64,000 nucleotides of DNA from Curtobacterium sp. MCSS17_015 (GCF_003234265.2 NZ_CP126256.1:372001-436000), one strand, 5' to 3'. Counted from the first letter of the stretch, positions 1 through 7,888 are shown. Notes: generated by a model not told the origin, from the letters alone. Program-made: numbers and translations.

Positions 1-143
1 CCAGCGCCCGCCCACGTGAGGTGACCGAGGAGGAGGTGTGAGACCTGCGTGATCGCGAAGACGAACACGAGGTCGTAGAACAGCTCCAGCGTCGCGGCGC
101 GCTGCGTGCCAGCGTCGCCTCGACGCCGGAGCTGTCCGGTCAC
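1..143 (-). CDS. LtrA-family membrane protein, N-terminal fragment (cut by window edge)
   Basis: Reverse-strand translation from a GTG at 143 gives an opening that includes LELFYDLVFVFAITQVSHLL, the characteristic N-terminus of low-temperature-requirement A (LtrA) membrane proteins. About 47 codons are in the window and the rest lies beyond position 1. The GTG overlaps the stop of the upstream SDR gene in a GTGA arrangement (140-143), so translation is probably coupled and the three reverse-strand genes form one operon. A second GTG at 146 is an alternative start. The cellular function of LtrA proteins is not well defined. Confidence 0.75.
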   Translation of the reverse strand, partial: MTGQLRRRGDAGTQRAATLELFYDLVFVFAITQVSHLLLGHLTWAGA

Positions 144-832
144 CACGGAAGGATGCCGAAGCGGTCGGTCACGGTTCCGGTCGGTGCCGCTGGGCCGAGC
201 GTGGCGATGCGCACCGCTGCCTCGGCCCCCTCTGTGACGGACTGCCCGACGTGACCGGTGAATGCCGTCGCGGTCTGCCCGGGATCGACCGCGTTGAACC
301 GGACGTCCGGAACCGTCTTCGCGTACTGCGTGGTGAGCATCGTGACGGCACTCTTCGACGATCCGTACGCCGCAAGGGTGTACTGCGACTCCACCCGCGC
401 AGGATCGTGCGTCAACGTGAACGATCCCATGCCGCTGGTGACGTTGATCACCGAGGGGTCGGTCCCCTGCCGGAGCAGCGGAAGGAATGCACGGGTGACG
501 CGGACGAGCCCGAACACGTTGGTCTCGTACACCTCGCGCAGCTGATCCGCCGTCATGTCCTCGGGAGCTGCAACCTCGCCGAGGATGCCGGCGTTGTTGA
601 TGAGGACGTCCAGGTGTCCCGCCTGGGCTCGGATCATGGCAGCGGCGGCCCCGACGGACGCATCGTCCGTCACGTCCAGGGACACGGAGTGGGCGCCGAG
701 GCGGTCTGCTGCTTCCTGCCCAGAAGACGCGTCGCGAGCACCGATCCAGACGGCGTGGCCGGCATCGACCAGGCGACGGGCGACCTCGTACCCGAGTCCG
801 CGGTTCCCGCCGGTGATGAGCGTTGTGGTCAT
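140..832 (-). CDS. Short-chain dehydrogenase/reductase (SDR)
   Basis: A 230-residue classical SDR expected to be a soluble NAD(P)(H)-dependent oxidoreductase; the substrate cannot be read from sequence. Visible motifs are the N-terminal nucleotide-binding TGGNRGLG, the NNAG element near residue 80, a Ser in VTSGMGSF and the catalytic YGSSK (YxxxK) near residue 157. Length is close to the family norm of about 250. It is the middle gene of a reverse-strand operon: the monooxygenase-like gene ends 27 nt upstream and the LtrA fragment overlaps its stop by 4 nt. It is probably controlled by the divergent TetR gene through the operators at 1222-1299. Confidence 0.9.
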   Translation of the reverse strand: MTTTLITGGNRGLGYEVARRLVDAGHAVWIGARDASSGQEAADRLGAHSVSLDVTDDASVGAAAAMIRAQAGHLDVLINNAGILGEVAAPEDMTADQLREVYETNVFGLVRVTRAFLPLLRQGTDPSVINVTSGMGSFTLTHDPARVESQYTLAAYGSSKSAVTMLTTQYAKTVPDVRFNAVDPGQTATAFTGHVGQSVTEGAEAAVRIATLGPAAPTGTVTDRFGILPW

Positions 833-859
833 GGTTCTCTCCTCCTCGTTCAGTCCGGC

Positions 860-1183
860 TCAGGCCTCGGGCCGAAAGGGACGCAGCACCCGGATGCCGT
901 CCTCGATGGACCCGTCGATCAGTTCGAGCATCTCCGGCACGAGCGCCGCCATCCGCGGTGCGCTGAGGTGGGCGTCGAGGAGGGCGCGCTTCTCCCAGCG
1001 CTCGTAGATCACGAACGCGCCAGGCTCGCCCTCGACCTCGTGCGCTTCGTAGTCGATGTTCCCGGGGTCGTTCCGGGACGGCGTGACCGCGGCCGCGATG
1101 AACGCCTTGAGATCGTCCTCCCGGCCGGGCTTGGCCTTCGCGTCCCAGAGGACGGTCACGTAACCATCGGAGGTCGCTGTCAT
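860..1183 (-). CDS. Antibiotic-biosynthesis-monooxygenase (ABM/YgiN) domain protein
   Basis: A 107-residue single-domain protein with the ABM dimeric alpha/beta-barrel pattern: a first strand YVTVLWDAKAKPGREDDLKAF, a central FVIYERWEKRALLDAHLSAP and the closing helix-strand. Such small cofactor-free or quinone-acting monooxygenases often sit beside SDR genes. The start was set at the ATG at 1183 because an AAGGAA Shine-Dalgarno lies just upstream; a TTG at 1216 would extend it by 11 residues without one. It is first in the reverse-strand operon with the SDR and LtrA genes, and faces a TetR gene across a region with two operators. The substrate is unknown. Confidence 0.85.
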   Translation of the reverse strand: MTATSDGYVTVLWDAKAKPGREDDLKAFIAAAVTPSRNDPGNIDYEAHEVEGEPGAFVIYERWEKRALLDAHLSAPRMAALVPEMLELIDGSIEDGIRVLRPFRPEA

Positions 1184-1221
1184 GTGAGGTTCCTTTCGTA
1201 GCTTGGGCTCAGACAAGTTTG

Positions 1222-1242
1222 GTTACAGACACAGTCTGTAAC
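1222..1242. promoter_or_regulatory. TetR operator 1 (perfect inverted repeat)
   Basis: Nine-base arms GTTACAGAC and GTCTGTAAC form a perfect inverted repeat around a 3-nt centre, followed by GAAAC. It lies between the divergent monooxygenase and TetR genes. Together with the similar site at 1279-1299 it is the likely binding site of the TetR protein encoded at 1330. Confidence 0.8.
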
Positions 1243-1278
1243 GAAACCTGGCGTGCTGAACGCTAGCGGTCCTCCTGC

Positions 1279-1299
1279 GTTACAGTCAAGACGTGTAAT
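1279..1299. promoter_or_regulatory. TetR operator 2 (imperfect copy)
   Basis: Arms GTTACAGTC and ACGTGTAAT keep the outer GTTACA...TGTAA(T/C) of operator 1, have the same total length, and are again followed by GAAAC. The copy starts 57 nt after operator 1 and 31 nt before the TetR start, a position suited to autoregulation. Confidence 0.7.
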
Positions 1300-1329
1300 G
1301 AAACCGAATGCGACTGCGAGAGGTCAGGG

Positions 1330-1974
1330 ATGGTTGACGGAACCAGCAACGATCAGACGCCGACGAGCGCCGGAGGCCGCCCACGCGACCCACTGATCGA
1401 AGAAGCGATCATCCAGTCGACGCGGGCGCTGCTCGCGACGAAGGGCTACTCGTCGATGACGATCCGGGACATCGTCGAACACGCTGGCGTGACGCGTCCG
1501 ACGCTGTACCGGCGCTGGCCAAACAAGTACGAACTCGTCGTCGAAGCCCTGCAGTACGGGTTACGCAAGCAGCGCGAGGCGTACCCACCCCTGAACCTCG
1601 ACGATTTCACCCCACGAGAAGCAATGGTCGAGGCGGTACGTCGGCTCGATCCGCGCTTCCACAATCCTCGAGCGATGAGCCTGCACGGCAACTTCATGGC
1701 CGAAGCCGAGCGCGAGCCAGGCCTGCTGGCGCAGATGCGAGAGCACGGCAACCAGCCGCGATGCCAGGAACTCGCGGACGTGCTCACACAACTTCAAGAG
1801 AGGGGCGCCGTCCGGAAGGACGTGGACATCGACATCATCGTGAGCCTGGCGTTCGGTAGCTACTTCGCCGACTTCAATCGGTACGGGCACGATGTCCCAG
1901 CCGACTTCGCCGAACGCGTTGTCGCCACGTTATGGCCCCTTCTCGCAGAGGAGCATGGACGAGCGTCCGGGTAA
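1330..1974 (+). CDS. TetR/AcrR-family transcriptional regulator
   Basis: A 214-residue one-component repressor-type regulator. Residues about 20-66 form the TetR DNA-binding domain, with the helix-turn-helix TIRDIVEHAGVTRPTLYRRW; the remaining all-helical part is the ligand/dimer domain of TetR_C type. A GAGGTCAGGG stretch precedes the ATG. It is divergent from the ABM-SDR-LtrA operon, and the two inverted repeats at 1222-1242 and 1279-1299 are its likely operators, so it probably represses both directions and is released by a small molecule processed by those enzymes. The ligand is unknown. Confidence 0.9.
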   Translation: MVDGTSNDQTPTSAGGRPRDPLIEEAIIQSTRALLATKGYSSMTIRDIVEHAGVTRPTLYRRWPNKYELVVEALQYGLRKQREAYPPLNLDDFTPREAMVEAVRRLDPRFHNPRAMSLHGNFMAEAEREPGLLAQMREHGNQPRCQELADVLTQLQERGAVRKDVDIDIIVSLAFGSYFADFNRYGHDVPADFAERVVATLWPLLAEEHGRASG

Positions 1975-2198
1975 GCCGAGGGATACGCCTAGTCTGTCGC
2001 CAATCGGGTAAGGGTCTCACTGACGCGGAGAGCTTGTACTTCCGCGAGCTGACCGCACTGGAGCATCGACTACTCAGGGGGGGGGCAACACCACGGCGGT
2101 GTACGGCGACCGGCGGCACGGTGCGGTGACCGACTCCGCCGTCGTCCTGATCCTGGTCGCAGCTGCCCGGTGAACGGTCGGCTATTGAGATGGCCGTG
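1975..2198. other. Non-coding stretch with a G9 run
   Basis: No convincing gene in these 224 bases between the TetR stop and the broken AraC gene. It contains a run of nine G at 2077-2085. A forward frame reading GLTDAESLYFRELTALEHRLL just before the run looks faintly protein-like but has no recognisable start or continuation, so it may be a gene remnant. Confidence 0.4.
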
Positions 2199-2548
2199 TC
2201 AGCGCCGGAGGGTCTCGCGTGGGTACTCGCCGTAGGCGTTGAGGCACGCGGCGGAGAATCGGCCGAGGTGCGCAAGCCCCCACCGGCGAGCGACTGCCTG
2301 CACAGCGGTCGTCGGCGGGTCCGCTTGAACCAACTCCTGGCGAACGTGCTCGAGTCGCAACTGCTGGAGGTACTGCATAGGTGTAACGCCGAGGTGACGT
2401 TGAAACGCTTCCTGGGTTGCCCGGACGCTCAAGTCCGCCGCTTTGCGATGTCGGAGACGCTGACTGGTTCGGCAGCGTGCTCGTGAATCCACTCGACGGC
2501 AGCGCGGAGGCGCTCGTTCGAGCGCTGACTATGCCGGAGATCGATCCG
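2199..2548 (-). pseudogene. AraC-family regulator remnant, truncated and frameshifted
   Basis: Reverse-strand reading gives ERLRAAVEWIHEHAAEPVSVSD followed, after a frame change near 2441, by ADLSVRATQEAFQRHLG and the usual second helix-turn-helix ending in YGEYPRETLRR. This matches the C-terminal DNA-binding domain of the intact AraC gene at 19210-20172. One missing G restores the frame (AK-AADLSVRA). The N-terminal ligand domain is absent: an in-frame TAG at 2549-2551 closes the frame upstream. It is a dead copy related to a regulator elsewhere in the window. Confidence 0.8.
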
Positions 2549-2630
2549 CTACCAAGACACAACGACCCCGGTTGGGCTCCCGAAGGACGAAACTGAGGTT
2601 GCGGGTCTGTTCTGCTGGAAGGGTCGTCGT

Positions 2631-3386
2631 GTGACGTACGTGTTGATCCTCGCCTGTCTCCTCGGCGGAACTGTTCTGCAGCGGCTGGCGGGGATCGGCT
2701 TCGGGTTGTTCGCGAGTCCGCTGCTCGTTCTCGCCCTCGGGCCAGGTCCGGGCGTCGCTGCTGTCGTCATCTGCGGGGGCGGCGCCTCGGTGCTGTTGCT
2801 CGTGCAGCAGTGGCGCGCGGTCGAATGGCGGTCGACCATCACGCTCGCAGTGGGCGGCGCGGTAGGCGTTGTGCCAGGGGTCGCCGTTCACTCGTTGCTT
2901 CCCGGTGGGCCGTTGCAGGTGACCATCGGCATCGTGACGTTGGTGCTCCTCGGCGTGGTCGTCCTGCTCGACCGGTTCCGGCGGTCGGAAGGTGAGAGTG
3001 ATCGCTCGCGCTCACTCCTGGCGAGCGGGATCACTGGCATCACGGCAGGGGCAATCAACGTGATCGCCGGGGTCGGCGGGGTGCCGTTGTCGGTGTTCGC
3101 CGTACTCACTCGCTGGCGCGCCGCTGCCTTCGCGGCGAGCTCGCAGTTCGTGTTCGCGGTCATGTGTGTCGCCACTGTCGCGGGCCTGGCCGCGGTCGGG
3201 GAGCTCGAACTGCCGACGTTCACCGCCGCTCAATGGGTTGGTGCCGCTGCCGCCATCATCACCGGCGTCGCCATCGGGCCATGGTCGGCACGGCACACAT
3301 CCCACAAGACCGGCCGGAGGATCATGCTCGTCACGGCGGGGGCAGGCGCCGTCGCGAGCCTCATCAAGGGCATGACCATGCTGTGA
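2631..3386 (+). CDS. TauE/SafE-family anion exporter
   Basis: A 251-residue integral membrane protein with about seven or eight hydrophobic segments. The N-terminal segment, rich in small residues (LLGGTVLQRLAGIGFGLFAS), and the second-half repeat GITGITAGAINVIAGVGGVP fit the duplicated TauE/SafE (DUF81) fold used for sulfite, sulfoacetate and related organic anions. The start is a GTG preceded by a GGAAGG ribosome-binding site. It stands alone between the broken AraC and TetR genes, so context gives no substrate. Confidence 0.85.
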   Translation: MTYVLILACLLGGTVLQRLAGIGFGLFASPLLVLALGPGPGVAAVVICGGGASVLLLVQQWRAVEWRSTITLAVGGAVGVVPGVAVHSLLPGGPLQVTIGIVTLVLLGVVVLLDRFRRSEGESDRSRSLLASGITGITAGAINVIAGVGGVPLSVFAVLTRWRAAAFAASSQFVFAVMCVATVAGLAAVGELELPTFTAAQWVGAAAAIITGVAIGPWSARHTSHKTGRRIMLVTAGAGAVASLIKGMTML

Positions 3387-3545
3387 CGGACGCACGACCC
3401 GGATGGGAGGGAGCAATCACCGCCCTCGAAGCGGAATGGCGTGCCCGGTCGCGTACGGGATCGGCCATCGGACACTGCCGCAACCTGATCCCGGGGCGCC
3501 GGCTGGAGGCAGCGTGCCCGATGGCCGATGGGTCGTCGACTGCCG

Positions 3546-3899
3546 TCACTGCCGATGGAGTTGTCGGGTGTTTGCGGTCAGGATCTCGTTGGACAACGAC
3601 GTGTCCGGCTCGGCGACGGCGCGGGAGATCACGAGTGCACCGACCATCTGACTGAACATCGCGATTGCCTGCTCGCGCGCGGCCGGCGGACTCAGCTCGA
3701 CGCCATCCTCGTCGGCGCGCTGCAAGAGCAGATCGGTGATGTTCGCGAAGTACCCCTCCAGCCCGACCAGGTATGCCGCCTGTGGTGCCGCCCCGTGCCG
3801 GCTGGCGTCGACCGGCAGCGCAGCCGAGGGACAGCCAGCCTCGGGGTGGTCCCGATGTGCGGGGGTGACGTACGCATCGATGACGCCGTGCAATGGGTC
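3546..3899 (-). pseudogene. TetR-family regulator remnant (C-terminal domain only)
   Basis: The reverse frame reads GVIDAYVTPAHRDHPEAGCP, then AAYLVGLEGYFANITDLL and MVGALVISRAVAEPD, a clear TetR C-terminal ligand/dimer domain of the type with an AHRD..GCP motif. The helix-turn-helix half that should precede it is missing: upstream the frame runs into the antisense of the DUF1330 gene. It is therefore a truncated regulator without DNA-binding capacity. The break lies near 3899. Confidence 0.75.
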
Positions 3900-3931
3900 C
3901 GATGCCCTCCTCCTCGACGAAGGAGCACGCA

Positions 3932-4255
3932 ATGTCCGAAAATGCCACCACCCGCACGCCCGCGTACAGCGTCACCGAGGTCTTCGAAGTACTCGACCCC
4001 GCCGGCGCCCAGCGCTACTCCGAATCGACGCCGGGCACGGTGGAGGAGTTCGGGGGCCGCTTCGTCGTCCTCGGCGCCCAGCCCACCATCGCCGAGGGTG
4101 ACGCCGGCATCGTGCTCGCCGTCGTCGAGTGGCCCGACATGGAGACCCTTGAGGCCTGGTACGACTCGGAGGAGTACGCGCCCGCCCGTCAGATCGCAGC
4201 GACCGCGATGCGCCGCCGCCTGGTCTTCCTGCCCGGCCTTCCCGCCACCATCTGA
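3932..4255 (+). CDS. DUF1330 domain protein
   Basis: A 107-residue protein with the small ferredoxin-like DUF1330 fold: YSVTEVFEVLDPAGAQRYSE, then EEFGGRFVVLGAQPTI and the signature VVEWPDMETLEAWYDSEEY. Biochemical function is unknown for the family. The ATG at 3932 was chosen because GGAG lies 6 nt upstream; an in-frame GTG at 3893 lacks one. It is flanked by a truncated TetR gene and a truncated SDR gene, so it may be the surviving member of a decayed small-molecule operon. Confidence 0.85.
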   Translation: MSENATTRTPAYSVTEVFEVLDPAGAQRYSESTPGTVEEFGGRFVVLGAQPTIAEGDAGIVLAVVEWPDMETLEAWYDSEEYAPARQIAATAMRRRLVFLPGLPATI

Positions 4256-4262
4256 CCCGCGC

Positions 4263-4745
4263 ATGTTCACCGACATCAATCCGCCCGACCGCACCGAGTT
4301 CGCTGGCAAGCGTGCCGTCGTGACCGGGGGCTCGCGAGGACGCGGCGCCGCGATCACGCGGCGACTCCGCGACGGCGGCGCGACTGTCGTCGTCACCGCT
4401 CGCAGCGCTACCGGCGAAACTCCGGACGGCGCCACCTTCATCCCAGGCGACATCAGCACCGTGGACGGAGTCGAAGGCTTCGCCACCGCCGCACTCGATG
4501 CCTCGGGCCGCGTCGACATCCTGGTCGACAATGCCGGAGCCGCACGGGTCCACCCTGAAGGCATCGCCGGGATCCCGGACGAGGAATGGGTCGACTCGGT
4601 CGACATCAATCACCTGTCGGCGGTCCGGGTGACCAGCGCGTTCCTGCCATCGCTTCACGACGCTGGTGCCGGGGCCGCGGTCAGCCGTCACCCGCTCCGG
4701 CCGGACTGCGCGGTCCCGGACCTCCCCGCGGCACCGCCCGCGTAG
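4263..4745 (+). pseudogene. SDR oxidoreductase remnant (C-terminal half lost)
   Basis: Starting at an ATG 7 nt after the DUF1330 stop, the frame encodes a good SDR N-terminus: VVTGGSRGRGAAI (TGxxxGxG), an Asp in GDIS and DNAG in DILVDNAG. Homology stops after TSAFLPSLHDAGAGA near 4672, before the catalytic Ser and YxxxK. The last 24 codons are unrelated and run toward the next gene's promoter. Without the active site it cannot be a working dehydrogenase. A deletion joining this gene to the upstream region of the LMF gene explains it. Confidence 0.75.
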
Positions 4746-4748
4746 CCT
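4743..4748 (+). promoter_or_regulatory. -10 element TAGCCT, leaderless start
   Basis: TAGCCT ends 7 nt before the GTG at 4756 and no ribosome-binding site is present, fitting the leaderless pattern seen repeatedly in this window. Confidence 0.6.
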
Positions 4749-4755
4749 CCGGCCC

Positions 4756-6204
4756 GTGGACCTTCAGGCATGGACGAGTTGGGCGGGCGCGGGCGACTAC
4801 GACGTCGCCCGCTTCGTGCTCCAGCGCGGGGTGGCGGCGATCGCGTGCCTGGCGTTCCTGTCCGCGATCGCCCAGTTCCCGGCACTCCTCGGCGAGCGGG
4901 GCCTGTTGCCCGTCCCGCGGTTCATGGAGCGGCGGTACGCGCAGACCTTGCCCGTCGTGTGGCGGTGGTGGCGCTACACCGACCGGCGGCTGCGGATCCT
5001 CGCGGGTGGCGGCGCCGTGCTGTCGGCCAGCATCGTCGTCGGTCTGCCGCAGCGGGGGCCGGCATGGGTGCCGGTGGTCTGCTTCCTGCTGCTGTGGCTC
5101 GCCTACATGTCGATCTCGGACGTCGGGCAGACGTTCTACTCGTTCGGGTGGGAGTCGCTCCTGCTCGAGTCCCTGTTCGTCGTCGCGTTCCTGGGGTCGG
5201 ACGAGGTCGCACCGCCGATCGTCGTCCTCATCGCGATCCGCTGGCTGGTCTTCCGGCTGGAGTTCGGCGCGGGCATGATCAAGATGCGGGGGGACCGGTC
5301 GTGGCGGGACCTGACGGCGCTGTACTACCACCACGAGACGCAGCCGATGCCGAACCCGATGTCGCGGACGGCCCACCTGCTGCCCCGGCCGGTGCATCGC
5401 CTCGAGACCCTGGGCAGCCACGTCGTCCAGCTGGGGGTCCCGTTCCTGCTCTTCGCCCCGCAGCCGGTCGCCTCGATCGCCGCGGCACTGGTCCTGCTCA
5501 CCCAGGCGTGGCTCGTCGTGACGGGGAACTTCGCCTGGCTCAACTGGATCACCCTCGTGCTCACCTTCGCCGCGATCGACGACCGGTCGATCGCGACGGT
5601 GCTGCCGTTCCTCCAGGACGTCGCGGAGGTCGGCCCGACCGCGACGCCAGCGTGGTTCGTCGGCCTGACGGTCGCGGTCGGCCTGCTGCTGCTCGTGCTG
5701 TCCTGGCCGTCGGCGAAGAACCTGGTTTCCCGGCGGCAGCTCATGAACGCGTCCTTCAACCGCTGGCACCTCGCCAACGCCTACGGCGCCTTCGGCAGCG
5801 TGACGCAGGAGCGGGACGAGGTGATCGTCGAGGGGACCCTCGCCGAGGTCCCGGACGAGGACGACTGGCTGCCCTACGAGTTCAAGGGGAAGCCCGGTGA
5901 TCCGCGCCGCCGTCCGGCCCAGTTCGCGCCGTACCACCTACGGCTCGACTGGCTGATGTGGTTCCTGGCGCTCGGGGCCGACGACGGCTGGTTCCGGGTG
6001 TTCGTGCTCCGGTTGCTCGAGGCGGACCGGAGGACGCTCCGGTTGCTCCGGCACGACCCGTTCGACGGGCAGCGGCCGCGGTGGGTGCGGGCGCGGGTGT
6101 TCCGGTACCGGTTCGCCACCCGGGCGGAACGGCGCGCGACCGGGCTCTACTGGATCCGCCAGGAGCGCGGACTGCTCCTGCCGCCGTCGGGCCTGCGCCG
6201 CTGA
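4756..6204 (+). CDS. Lipase maturation factor (LMF1/DUF1222) family membrane protein
   Basis: A 482-residue polytopic membrane protein. The N-terminal two thirds carry about eight hydrophobic segments with the family elements GWESLLLES and RWLVFRLEFGAGMIKMRGD; the C-terminal part has NAYGAFGSVTQERDEVIVEG, LPYEFKGKPGDPRRRP and the APYHLRLDWLMWFLAL block typical of LMF1-like proteins. In animals LMF1 helps fold secreted lipases in the ER; the bacterial role is not established. The start is the GTG 7 nt after TAGCCT; upstream in-frame ATGs lie inside the SDR remnant. Confidence 0.88.
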   Translation: MDLQAWTSWAGAGDYDVARFVLQRGVAAIACLAFLSAIAQFPALLGERGLLPVPRFMERRYAQTLPVVWRWWRYTDRRLRILAGGGAVLSASIVVGLPQRGPAWVPVVCFLLLWLAYMSISDVGQTFYSFGWESLLLESLFVVAFLGSDEVAPPIVVLIAIRWLVFRLEFGAGMIKMRGDRSWRDLTALYYHHETQPMPNPMSRTAHLLPRPVHRLETLGSHVVQLGVPFLLFAPQPVASIAAALVLLTQAWLVVTGNFAWLNWITLVLTFAAIDDRSIATVLPFLQDVAEVGPTATPAWFVGLTVAVGLLLLVLSWPSAKNLVSRRQLMNASFNRWHLANAYGAFGSVTQERDEVIVEGTLAEVPDEDDWLPYEFKGKPGDPRRRPAQFAPYHLRLDWLMWFLALGADDGWFRVFVLRLLEADRRTLRLLRHDPFDGQRPRWVRARVFRYRFATRAERRATGLYWIRQERGLLLPPSGLRR

Positions 6205-6269
6205 CGTCGGCGAGCGGCCGCGGTTGCGGCCCGGCCGCCGCGGACGCAGTCGTGCACGGGAGGCCCGGC

Positions 6270-6298
6270 TTGCGACGCGCCCGAGGGTCGCGTAACGT
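6270..6298 (+). promoter_or_regulatory. Promoter of rpmB-rpmG-rpsN
   Basis: TTGCGA at 6270-6275 and TAACGT at 6293-6298 with a 17-nt spacer make a good housekeeping promoter. A start near 6305 gives a leader of roughly 258 nt before rpmB. Confidence 0.6.
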
Positions 6299-6562
6299 GG
6301 GCGGCTGGTTCTCCGCGCCTGCGCGGAGCGCCCGTTGTTCTGCCCTCCGACCGTCGCGAACGCCGCGGTCGCGTGGTACCGGATCCGAGCCTCCAGGCCC
6401 GGATGCGCTGGCCCAGGTCGACTCGTCGATCCGGACCGCCCCCGGTCTGGGCGGCGCGCACAACCCCCTCGCTCAGCCACTCCGGTGGTGCAGCGCGTGC
6501 GTGCCAGGCAAGTGACCTTGGGTGCAGCCGATCGGCTGCACGGTATTCATCAGGAGGAAACC
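6299..6562 (+). other. Long structured 5' leader of the ribosomal-protein operon
   Basis: No gene is apparent in this stretch. An 8-bp perfect hairpin with a 2-nt loop (CTCCGCGC/GCGCGGAG) lies at 6311-6328, close to the predicted transcript start. A perfect 20-nt palindrome lies at 6522-6541 (arms GTGCAGCCGA/TCGGCTGCAC), about 10 nt before the AGGAGG of rpmB. The position of the second suggests translational control or a ribosomal-protein binding site; this is inference from layout. Confidence 0.45.
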
Positions 6563-6799
6563 ATGGCTGCAGTGTGCCAGGTGACCGGCGCCGTTCCCGG
6601 CTTCGGTCACAACATCTCGCACTCGCACCGTCGGACGAAGCGTCGCTTCGACCCGAACGTGCAGAAGAAGACCTACTACGTGCCGTCGCTGCGTCGTAAC
6701 GTGACGCTCAACGTCAGCGCCAAGGGCATCAAGGTGATCGATGCTCGTGGCATCGAATCCGTCGTGGCGGGCATCCTCGCCCGTGGGGAGAAGATCTGA
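6563..6799 (+). CDS. rpmB: 50S ribosomal protein L28
   Basis: A 78-residue L28 with [26 protein letters not shown] and the C-terminal [16 protein letters not shown]. Only one of the cysteines of the zinc-ribbon form remains (Cys5), so this is the zinc-independent type. The start has a strong AGGAGG 7 nt upstream. It opens the rpmB-rpmG-rpsN operon; its stop shares one base with the rpmG start. In many actinobacteria this gene set is the zinc-free paralog group, though no Zur-like operator is visible here. Confidence 0.97.
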   Translation: MAAVCQVTGAVPGFGHNISHSHRRTKRRFDPNVQKKTYYVPSLRRNVTLNVSAKGIKVIDARGIESVVAGILARGEKI

Positions 6800-6969
6800 T
6801 GGCGAAGAAGGGTCAGGACATCCGTCCGATCATCAAGCTTCGTTCCACCGCGGGCACCGGGTTCACCTACGTGACCAAGAAGAACCGCCGGAACAACCCC
6901 GACCGTCTCGTGCTGAAGAAGTACGACCCGGTGGTCCGCAAGCACGTCGACTTCCGTGAGGAGCGCTAG
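6799..6969 (+). CDS. rpmG: 50S ribosomal protein L33 (cysteine-free form)
   Basis: A 56-residue protein starting [14 protein letters not shown] and carrying the L33 core [22 protein letters not shown]. It has no cysteines, so it is the zinc-independent form. The ATG shares its A with the TGA of rpmB (TGATG at 6797-6801) and rpsN begins 3 nt after its stop, so the three genes are translationally linked. Length and sequence are normal for the family. Confidence 0.97.
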   Translation: MAKKGQDIRPIIKLRSTAGTGFTYVTKKNRRNNPDRLVLKKYDPVVRKHVDFREER

Positions 6970-6972
6970 GCC

Positions 6973-7278
6973 ATGGCGAAGAAGAGCAAGATCGCGAAGA
7001 ACAACCAGCGCGCCGTCATCATCGAGCGCTACGCCGAGCGTCGCCTCGAGCTGAAGAAGGCCCTCGTGGACCCGAACGGCACCGACGAGTCCCGCGAGGC
7101 CGCCCGTGTCGGCCTGCAGAAGCTGCCGCGCGACGCGTCGCCGGTCCGCTACCGCAACCGCGACGCCATCGACGGCCGCCCCCGCGGTCACCTCGGTGAG
7201 TTCGGCATCAGCCGTGTCCGGTTCCGCGACATGGCCCACCGTGGTGAGCTCCCCGGCATCACGAAGAGCTCCTGGTAA
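6973..7278 (+). CDS. rpsN: 30S ribosomal protein S14 (long, zinc-independent form)
   Basis: A 101-residue S14 of the long, cysteine-free type: [20 protein letters not shown] at the N-terminus, then [20 protein letters not shown] and the conserved end [19 protein letters not shown]. It is the last gene of the rpmB-rpmG-rpsN operon and is followed 13 nt later by a strong hairpin terminator at 7292-7329. Together with the cysteine-poor L28 and cysteine-free L33 it forms the classic zinc-sparing ribosomal set. Confidence 0.97.
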   Translation: MAKKSKIAKNNQRAVIIERYAERRLELKKALVDPNGTDESREAARVGLQKLPRDASPVRYRNRDAIDGRPRGHLGEFGISRVRFRDMAHRGELPGITKSSW

Positions 7279-7291
7279 GCACCAGTCCTGC

Positions 7292-7329
7292 CGACGCCCC
7301 CGTGACCTCCCGAGGTCGCGGGGGCGTCG
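7292..7329 (+). terminator. Terminator of rpmB-rpmG-rpsN
   Basis: Eighteen-base arms CGACGCCCCCGTGACCTC and GAGGTCGCGGGGGCGTCG pair with a single G-U and a 2-nt loop. It starts 13 nt after the rpsN stop. Confidence 0.85.
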
Positions 7330-7585
7330 TCGTTGTCCGGCACGCGTCATCCTCTGACGGCAGACAGCGACAACGGTCGTCACACGGGTCACAGCAGCCC
7401 CTTGCGTTGCTCGACAGGCCCGGAAAACCGGGCGAGTCGACGAGGAACGACGGAACCGGCTGGTAGGTTCATCACCGGTTCCACGGGCCCTCGGCCCGCT
7501 GGGCCCGCAGCACGGGGCAACCGTCCCGCAACATCCGGACGTTCCGCGTCCGACCCATACGCAAGAAGTCCGAGGAGGACATCCA
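7330..7585 (+). other. hup upstream region
   Basis: No gene is visible in these 256 bases. A TAGGTT at about 7464-7469 could be a -10 element without an obvious -35. The segment CCCGGAAAACCGGG at about 7419-7432 is a small inverted repeat, and CGAGGAGGA just before 7586 is the ribosome-binding site of hup. Confidence 0.4.
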
Positions 7586-7873
7586 ATGGCTGACAAGTCA
7601 CTGAACCGCACCGAGCTCGTCGCTGCCGTCGCCGCCGAGTCCGGCCAGAGCCAGGCCACCGTCAACGGCGTCGTCGACGCGCTCTTCGCCGTCGTCGGCA
7701 AGTCCGTCGCGGACGACACCAAGGTCACGATCCCCGGCTGGATCGCCTTCGAGAAGACCCACCGCGCCGCGCGCACCGGCCGCAACCCGCAGACGGGTGA
7801 GGCCATCGAGATCGCCGCGAGCGACTCGGTCAAGGTCAGCGCCGGCAGCAAGCTCAAGGCAGCCGTCAAGTAG
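7586..7873 (+). CDS. hup: HU-family nucleoid DNA-binding protein
   Basis: A 95-residue bacterial HU: helical N-terminus SLNRTELVAAVAAESGQSQATV, the core VTIPGWIAFEKTHRAARTGRNPQTGEAIEI that forms the DNA-embracing beta arm (RNPQTGE), and a C-terminal VSAGSKLKAAVK. It binds and bends DNA as a dimer and helps compact the nucleoid. It lacks the long lysine-rich tail of mycobacterial HupB. The ATG follows a GAGGAGG site. It is monocistronic, ending in a hairpin at 7889-7920. Confidence 0.97.
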   Translation: MADKSLNRTELVAAVAAESGQSQATVNGVVDALFAVVGKSVADDTKVTIPGWIAFEKTHRAARTGRNPQTGEAIEIAASDSVKVSAGSKLKAAVK

Positions 7874-7888
7874 GACCGCTCAGCTCCA

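Noticed and set aside
6205..6562. Zur operator before the zinc-free ribosomal operon
   Set aside because: No A/T-rich TGAnAAnnnnTTnTCA-like palindrome is present; the palindromes seen are GC-rich and different.
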